Source: Diphasiastrum complanatum
Taxonomy: Eukaryota; Streptophyta; Lycopodiopsida; Lycopodiales; Lycopodiaceae
Length of the DNA: 64,000 nucleotides
Assembly: GCA_029204225.1 (NCBI GenBank)
Contig: CM055111.1
Coordinates: 13,603,477 to 13,667,476, forward strand
Direction of reading: 5' to 3'
Program-made: the position numbers and the translations under genes
Notes under the pieces: generated by a model
Told to the model about the DNA's origin: nothing
Databases searched by the model: none
Seen by the model: the letters and a program-made list of their open reading frames with translations, nothing else
Shown here: positions 53,777-64,000 of the stretch, piece by piece
How positions within the stretch are numbered: the stretch's first letter is position 1
How the letters are laid out: every line of letters begins with the position of its first letter

Positions 53777-54560
53777 AGTGCTCACTGCAGCCTGGGCCCT
53801 GGCCCCTGCTCAGTGCTCATTGATGTCAGTCTTCAGATGATTGTAGTTACTAGTATGTACATTAGATCATTGTAGTTACTAGTTACTAGTCTATAGATGA
53901 CACTACGATGTTTATGTCACTAGATGAGCATTGACTCTTGAGCTGTTTAGTATTTACACTGGTGACTGTACAGTGTAGTATGACATGTCACATATGTACA
54001 CATCATGATTTAAATTTTATCATCAAACACATCGCGCATTACATTGGTGACCAGACTCATGAGGCACCTGGCATTTGTATTTACTACTTTGTTATGATTC
54101 ATGAATCATGATATATTATGGATTCTAGAATCTAGTTTCAAGTTTCAAGTTTCTGATTCCTGAAGTTAAGTTTTAACTTTTAACTTTTAACTGTAGTATG
54201 TACAGTCTATGTAGTCTGGACTCTGTAACCTGGTTAAGTTTTAACTGTAGTTACTAGTTACTGGCAACTGCTAACTAGTATGTACTATGTACTATGTAGT
54301 CTGTTTGAACTTGGGTCATGACTCATGAGTCATAATGTCATTCTGATTTATGTAAATTTTGTTTTGAAAATTGAATCTTGAAAGTTGATACGACAGGTCA
54401 CAAGTCACACCGTCACGACTCACAAGAGCTTAGAGATCTGATTATCCTGAATTCTGATATCTGTAAATTTAGAGGAAGATTGAAATTGTTTAGCTATTAA
54501 AATTTAAGTATCTGTACTATCAGTGAATGTTTGACTGTTTTTTTTTAAGAATTGAAAAAA
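53777..54560. other. hAT 3' region without genes
   Basis: AT-rich sequence made largely of short recurring words such as GTTTTAACTTT, TACTAGTTACTAG and TCATGAATCATGA. No ORF or RNA gene is recognised. Confidence 0.6.
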
Positions 54561-54744
54561 AAAGGTTCGAATTGTTTTCCGATTCAAACCTGGCCTGGCG
54601 GTTCGAACCGGCCGGTTCAAATCGACCTGTTCGAATCTGGATGCAACCTTGGTGCTCAATGGGGTGGGCTTACACTCATAGGAGGCCATGAACTTTAGCG
54701 ACCAACCACCACATGAAGACTTATGGGGATGGATAGCTAGGAAT

Positions 54745-55204
54745 TCACCTCACATCTTCAATCAGGCTGTCATGTTTGGTTTCCCTACTGCCTGGTGCAC
54801 TAACCTGTTACATCCTAAAAGCCGGTGATCCAATGAACGTGGAAAATTACCGTACTGTTATGATTAGTCATATCATGGCTAAGCTTTTTGACTCGATCCT
54901 GCAATCTATTGTTAGCTTCATGATCCTGCTACACGTTATTGGCTCTTTTCTAATATTGTCTCTCCGGTGGCTATGTATTGGTGTCCTGGGCTCTGTACGC
55001 GTACATGGCGAGACATCACTCGATTACAAATTCTCATGCTTGGTCGGATGATCCGTGTGAAGGCCTCGGTTCCTCATGACATTATACTAGTAGAGTTTGC
55101 ATCTCCACCTATGACTGTTGAGGCTATGTTCGGGATTGTCATGTTCTTACATAGGCTAGTCGATATGGACACTTCCAGATATCTGGTTGCTGCTTACACT
55201 TCTC
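54745..55204 (+). pseudogene. LINE fragment D, RT and C-terminal region
   Basis: The left part resembles the segment before the RT core (FPTAWCTNLLHP, NVENYRTVMISH). After an internal deletion it continues with the C-terminal region (YWCPGLCTRTWRDITRLQIL, MLGRMIRVKASVPHDIILVE). It is closer to LINE C at 60-62 kb than to the intact copy. It abuts ORF1 of the intact LINE without an obvious boundary. Confidence 0.75.
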
Positions 55205-55952
55205 CTGCCCCCTCCCATTATCCTCTCTCATTCCCTAAAGAAGCCAACTCTCCTACGAAAGCATTTGAACAGTACCTTCTCTCTTGCATGGAACAGATTA
55301 CACTGGACTCTAGCTATCTGAGGATGGAAATGGGTCAATTGAAAACCACAATACAAGCTATGGCAATCGAGAAGCAAACTATGATGGCCCGGATCATATC
55401 TTTGGAAGAAACCTTGAGCAGGAAAGAAGAACCCGCCAGCACACAAAGATCCAAGAATTGGAGGAACGGATTGAGCAACATAAGGCGGAAACCAAAACAT
55501 GGGCCTCTCTATTCAAAGAAGACGCTAAAGAAGGTACACACACGTTCAACAGCGTCATCTCAGCCACCGTATCCGAAGAAGGAATGCGGAAGTATAAATC
55601 TCTGAATGTGCGGGTGCGAGGAATTGAAGATACTAAGGCTCCAGTTACCGAAGCATCCAGTTTCCTCACGGATACACTTTCCCACCATCACAACGGAATG
55701 GAAAAAGCGTGGAGAACTAAAAGAAATCCAACTACACTCATCATACGGTTCACGGGAATAGAGGAGCGGCAAGCTGTCCTTAAGCTACGAGCTAGGCTGA
55801 GAGGTACCCTTGTCTTCATGGACGATGATCTCACACCTATGCAAGTTGCCGAAAGGAGGACGGTTTTCAGCGAAGCCAAAGCACTGGGAAAAAAGGTGAT
55901 ATATCGGGATGGTAAGGCCCGATACATTGACCGCCAAAAATCTGAGGCATAG
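55205..55952 (+). pseudogene. LINE ORF1 (L1-type), one frameshift
   Basis: ORF1 proteins coat LINE RNA. The N-terminal part (frame to about 55430) is Gln/Glu-rich with heptad-like spacing (MEQITLDSSYLRMEMGQL, IISLEETLSRKEE), a likely coiled coil. A one-base frame change around 55430-55450 links it to IQELEERIEQHKAE and then a globular part with LNVRVRGIED, TLIIRFTGIEERQAVLKLRA and GKKVIYRDGKARYID, resembling the RRM and C-terminal domains of L1 ORF1p. It ends at TAG 55950-55952. The start is uncertain because fragment D adjoins. Where ORF1 begins and whether the frameshift is real are open. Confidence 0.75.
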
Positions 55953-56003
55953 GGATTTGGGCCCCCCGGACTTAGGAGCGGTTCGGGGGCCCTCACAAAA
56001 GCA
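55953..56003 (+). promoter_or_regulatory. In-frame ORF1-ORF2 linker with stem-loop (possible readthrough signal)
   Basis: After the TAG come 6 bases, then GGGCCCCC (55959-55966), which pairs perfectly with GGGGGCCC (55985-55992) around an 18-base loop. The frame stays open through the hairpin into ORF2. LINE B keeps the same TAG, spacing and stem (42617-42659). The three base differences in the loop are all synonymous (Leu, Arg, Ser). A readthrough role is inference from UAG-G plus downstream structure, as in gammaretroviral and carmoviral recoding. Confidence 0.6.
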
Positions 56004-59000
56004 TTGCGGTTAAGTTTATGGAACTGCAATGGTATCCATTCTTCAGCTACAGCAGGAGACTTTAGAGATTTTTGTACTACAGGGGATATCCTTATACTTA
56101 CTGAGACACATGAGAGTCCTGAGAGAGAACTTCCTTGCATTGAGGGATTTTGCTGGCTTTCTACTTGCAGAGGGAAGACGAGGGCACTGACTAGTCGCGG
56201 TTCAGGTGGTGTTGCTTGCTTATTTCGAGACTCTCTCCAGCCATGGGTCGAGCTACTATACACTGACGAGCAAGCTTGCTATATCTGGATCAGGTTGGAC
56301 CACAGGTTGATGGAGTTAGATCGTGACATATTCTTGGCTATTTGTTATTTCCCTCCAGAGACATCAGCTTTCACCTCAGAGGAGGAGTCACCTTTCATGG
56401 ATATTTCATCGGACATTATCAGATATGAGGATCGAGGATATATTCTTCTCGCGGGGGACTTCAATGCCAGGACTGGGTCTAGGCAAACGGAATTTCATAG
56501 AGCAGCAGATGACCCACAACGGATACATGCACTTGATTGGGATGATCTTGGTCTTATACGGCGATCGGCGGATGCAGCGGGTCCAGTCACATCATATGGC
56601 GAGCAGATGCTTCAATTGGGTGAGGCTCATGGACTGGCCATTTATAATGGCCTTCTTCAGCTGCCAAGCTCTGGTGACTACACTTGCTTCCCACATAGTG
56701 GAGGACATAGCGTCGTCGACTATTTCATGGGTTCACCGCTTCTCCTTCACTTCATTTCATCCTTCTCTGTACACCGCACCACTCTTTCTGATCATTCATA
56801 TCTCTCACTCTCTGTCGGTCATCTCCACATCACACCTATTTTCTCTTCGACCCCTACAGCTAAACCCACCTACCGCTACACTTCACATCACACACCACTA
56901 TACAGAGAAGCCCTCTCCGATCTCCTTACCTATTTCCCATATGAGCATACTTTAGAGGAGCAGTCCCTCTTTCTTGTCCAGACCATCCATACTGCAGCTT
57001 CCATTGCCTTTCCATCCCCACGGCCCAAAGACCAGCAATGTCATAGACCCTATAACCCCTGGTATGATCAAGAATGCATCCAGCTACATCAAAACCTCAT
57101 ATATGCTTGCTCCCATCTTCCTCATCTGACCAAAACCATATCTCGTGTCTACCGCAGAACCACCAAAAAAAAGAAAATCGCATACGAGATTGGTCAGGGT
57201 AAGAAACTGATGGATCTCCTCTTTAGTTCTTCCTCAGGTTCATTCTGGAAGAGGTTCCTTCCACTGTCACCCCCACCACGGATCACAGACCTTAGCACTT
57301 GGGTCGCATATGCCACATCATTGTACACCATCCCAGATACCCCTCCTCTTCCTACCTCCTGTCTCACGGATACTTCTGCCATATTCACTAACGAACTTAT
57401 AGAAAAGGCCATCACACGACTCCATTCCCATAAAGCCAAAGACATTGATGAGCTAGAGGCTGAACTTCTAAAGTATGCTCCCGACATCCTCTCACCCTTT
57501 CTCTCCATCCTATTCAACCGAGCTGTCACCTCTGATTTTCCCTCTCCATGGTCCACAAACCTCATTCACCCTATCCACAAAGGCGGGGACCCGATGAAAG
57601 TTGACAACTACCGCACCATTACGATCAGTCATCTATTCGCTAAAGTATATGGTTCTATCCTACAGTCAGAGATCAGTACAGAGATGGATGCTAGATCACT
57701 CCATGCCATTGGACAGGCGGGTTTCAGACCGGGATATACTACATCAGATCATATCTTCACTTTGAGGTCCATCATTGAGGAGGCTAAGGCCAAGAGGGAG
57801 CGCGTAAACTGCTGCTTTGTGGATTTCCGCAAGGCATTTGACTCCGTGCCTAGGCATTTATTGATACAGAGACTTCATGATCAGGGCTTTCAGGAGGATA
57901 CTATACAGGCGGTAGTAGCATTGTACAGGCGAGTTATTGGCAGGGTCCAACTATCAGGAGTTATTTCACCGGAGGTGGTCAGTACTATTGGTGTCAAACA
58001 GGGATGTCCACTCTCTCCTACACTTTTTGGTCTTTACATTGACGAGCTAGAGCATGTTATACAGAGTGATGGAGGGGAGGGTTGTACATTGGGCGACCTC
58101 ATTATTGCTATTCTCCTTTATGCTGATGATGTGGTTTTGCTTTCACGGACGAGAGAGGGCTTGCAGCGACACTTAGATGCTCTTCTTTCTTTATGCACAC
58201 GGTGGGGTTTGTCGGTGAATGTGGCCAAAACTAAGGTTATGGTGTTCAACACCTCTAGGTCTTTCATGATGCGGCAGGAGCTTCTATGGGATGGTCATCC
58301 CCTAGAGGTTGTTGATTCCTATACATATCTAGGAGTACTATTCTCGGGGCCTACGTTCAGCATGAGACACGCAGCTATTTCACGGGTACGGAAGGGCTAT
58401 GCCTCACTGATAGATTTGGAGAGACTATGTTTCCGCTCACACATCAGAGATGCGACTAGTAAGTGTCGGCTCTTTGACACTATGGTTGTGCCGTCAGCTA
58501 TGTATGCTTCCGAGACATGGACTACGGGTCTGACAGCTACTGATTGGGCATATATCTCCCGGCTCCAGATTCGTTTGCTCTCACGGATGATACGGGCTAA
58601 GCCCTCAGTACCACACCAGATTATCTTGGCGGAGTTCGCGGTCCCCCCCATTCAGATTGAGGCCTTATTCCATATTGTGACATTCATACAGAGGGTAGAG
58701 GATCTTCAGGACGGGGGTACACATTATGTAGATGCAGCTTTATCTTCATCCCGGCGCCTACACTCAGAGGGACACCTTTTCTCATGGTACTCCCAGGCTT
58801 GTCGTCTCCTCTCCACATTGGGTATCCAGATTAGTGATCTACTTGCGGGCACCCACCAGTACATCAGAGGCCTCCTTTACAGATCATATCTTCATACCAC
58901 TTGGCAGGGCCCATTGGGGACCAAGAGTGAATTTTATCGTACACACTTTCTATCTCTTGGTCCGGCTGGCTGCCCCATAGTATCTGGTTATTTGCTGAGG

Positions 59001-59462
59001 AGTATATCACATAGTCTGCGGATAGCGATGGGTCAGTTTCGGGTTTCTTCACATCAGTTGGCTATCGAGACTGGCAGATACAGTGGCACCCCACGAGAGG
59101 ACCGGCTCTGTAGTATGTGTGTTATGCATGAGACTAAGGACGAGTCACATTTCCTCTTCAGATGTCCAGCCTACTATGAGATACGGGGGCGGTACTACTG
59201 CTTGTTCAGAGAGCACCCAGTTACACTTTCTAGCTTGATATCTTATGAGGACCCTAGATGTGTCACACTTATGATCCGAGAGATGTCAGACCTAAGGAGG
59301 AGACTAGATGGTACACATTCCCTGACACAGCTGAGCATTGATGAGACAGAGATCCAAGGTACCCATAGGCAGCGACTCAGATGGAGAGGCCGAGATTCCC
59401 GACTCCTTCGTACACCGGCACCAGAGACCATGTTGACGGCCAGAGAGACAGTCAGTTATTAG
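56004..59462 (+). CDS. LINE ORF2: endonuclease and reverse transcriptase, intact
   Basis: 1152 codons without a stop. An AP-type endonuclease nicks target DNA (LWNCNGI near residue 10, TETHE with Glu34, GDFN with Asp152 and Asn154, DH 263-264). The RT copies the LINE RNA at the nick (FVDFRKAFD with Asp607, KQGCPLSP, YADD 706-709). A C-terminal CX2CX9HX4C finger (C1036, C1039, H1049, C1054) follows. No RNase H is seen, as in many L1-type elements. The codon at 56004 is TTG and no ATG precedes the endonuclease motifs; the frame is open back to the ORF1 stop at 55950. Initiation is therefore unexplained unless readthrough occurs. It is probably recently active. Confidence 0.95.
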   Translation: MRLSLWNCNGIHSSATAGDFRDFCTTGDILILTETHESPERELPCIEGFCWLSTCRGKTRALTSRGSGGVACLFRDSLQPWVELLYTDEQACYIWIRLDHRLMELDRDIFLAICYFPPETSAFTSEEESPFMDISSDIIRYEDRGYILLAGDFNARTGSRQTEFHRAADDPQRIHALDWDDLGLIRRSADAAGPVTSYGEQMLQLGEAHGLAIYNGLLQLPSSGDYTCFPHSGGHSVVDYFMGSPLLLHFISSFSVHRTTLSDHSYLSLSVGHLHITPIFSSTPTAKPTYRYTSHHTPLYREALSDLLTYFPYEHTLEEQSLFLVQTIHTAASIAFPSPRPKDQQCHRPYNPWYDQECIQLHQNLIYACSHLPHLTKTISRVYRRTTKKKKIAYEIGQGKKLMDLLFSSSSGSFWKRFLPLSPPPRITDLSTWVAYATSLYTIPDTPPLPTSCLTDTSAIFTNELIEKAITRLHSHKAKDIDELEAELLKYAPDILSPFLSILFNRAVTSDFPSPWSTNLIHPIHKGGDPMKVDNYRTITISHLFAKVYGSILQSEISTEMDARSLHAIGQAGFRPGYTTSDHIFTLRSIIEEAKAKRERVNCCFVDFRKAFDSVPRHLLIQRLHDQGFQEDTIQAVVALYRRVIGRVQLSGVISPEVVSTIGVKQGCPLSPTLFGLYIDELEHVIQSDGGEGCTLGDLIIAILLYADDVVLLSRTREGLQRHLDALLSLCTRWGLSVNVAKTKVMVFNTSRSFMMRQELLWDGHPLEVVDSYTYLGVLFSGPTFSMRHAAISRVRKGYASLIDLERLCFRSHIRDATSKCRLFDTMVVPSAMYASETWTTGLTATDWAYISRLQIRLLSRMIRAKPSVPHQIILAEFAVPPIQIEALFHIVTFIQRVEDLQDGGTHYVDAALSSSRRLHSEGHLFSWYSQACRLLSTLGIQISDLLAGTHQYIRGLLYRSYLHTTWQGPLGTKSEFYRTHFLSLGPAGCPIVSGYLLRSISHSLRIAMGQFRVSSHQLAIETGRYSGTPREDRLCSMCVMHETKDESHFLFRCPAYYEIRGRYYCLFREHPVTLSSLISYEDPRCVTLMIREMSDLRRRLDGTHSLTQLSIDETEIQGTHRQRLRWRGRDSRLLRTPAPETMLTARETVSY

Positions 59463-64000
<4,538 letters not shown>

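Larger units (their letters stand above)
49025..54651 (+). mobile_element. hAT-family DNA transposon, 5.6 kb
   Basis: The ends carry 12-bp perfect terminal inverted repeats CAAGGTTGCATC (49025-49036 and, inverted, 54640-54651), flanked by the 8-bp duplication. Both subterminal regions hold TTCGAA/TTCAAA motifs, often inside GGTTCGAACC (49044-49053, 49063-49072, 54564, 54581, 54600-54609, 54613 and 54629), likely transposase-binding sites. Inside is a broken hAT transposase gene. Long GA/GT repeats sit at 49128-49640. The repeats and duplication are visible directly; the motif role is inference. Confidence 0.9.

Overview
The window is nuclear DNA from a land plant with a large, transposon-rich genome. 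The evidence is spliced genes with GT-AG introns, plant-type Ty1/copia and Ty3/gypsy chromovirus elements using an initiator-Met tRNA primer site, a hAT transposon, LINEs, a tRNA-derived SINE, and very long GA/CT and GT/CA microsatellites. I cannot name the species. Long TE-filled introns would suit a gymnosperm, fern or lycophyte, but that is inference.

Layout. (1) 1-25.3 kb: a near-identical unit of about 9.5 kb present three times in direct orientation. It is a decayed Copia element (LTR, integrase, RT, RNase H) interrupted by a related solo LTR with a perfect 5-bp target duplication and by minus-strand retroelement debris carrying GA, GT and CA tracts. Units 2 and 3 have different deletions. 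(2) 25.3-29.0 kb: more of the same minus-strand Copia debris, including a protease block and a 530-bp tandem repeat. (3) 29.0-32.7 kb: an 87-bp tRNA-like SINE with a 14-bp target duplication, then fragments of two chromoviruses in opposite orientations. (4) 32.7-46.9 kb, minus strand: the last six exons of a gene I identify as DNA topoisomerase 3-alpha (TOP3A). One of its introns is 12.3 kb and holds a LINE fragment, a near-complete Copia element and a second LINE. (5) 49.0-54.65 kb: a hAT transposon with 12-bp terminal inverted repeats, an 8-bp target duplication (7 of 8 matching) and a multi-exon but broken transposase gene. (6) 54.7-62.3 kb: three LINE copies in one orientation. One has an intact 1152-codon ORF2. 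The two complete 3' ends here, and that of the LINE in the TOP3A intron, run from an ATTAATAAA-like box into a (CT)n tract instead of poly(A). (7) 62.3-64 kb: no recognised gene.

The most interesting system is this LINE family. In both copies that keep the junction, ORF1 and ORF2 lie in the same frame and are separated by one TAG codon, followed 6 nt later by a GC-rich stem-loop. The reading frame stays open through the hairpin into the endonuclease, which suggests stop-codon readthrough. Its (CT)n tail, with one copy abutting the CT tail of another, suggests microsatellite-directed insertion. The host gene TOP3A is the only non-transposon gene I can support.
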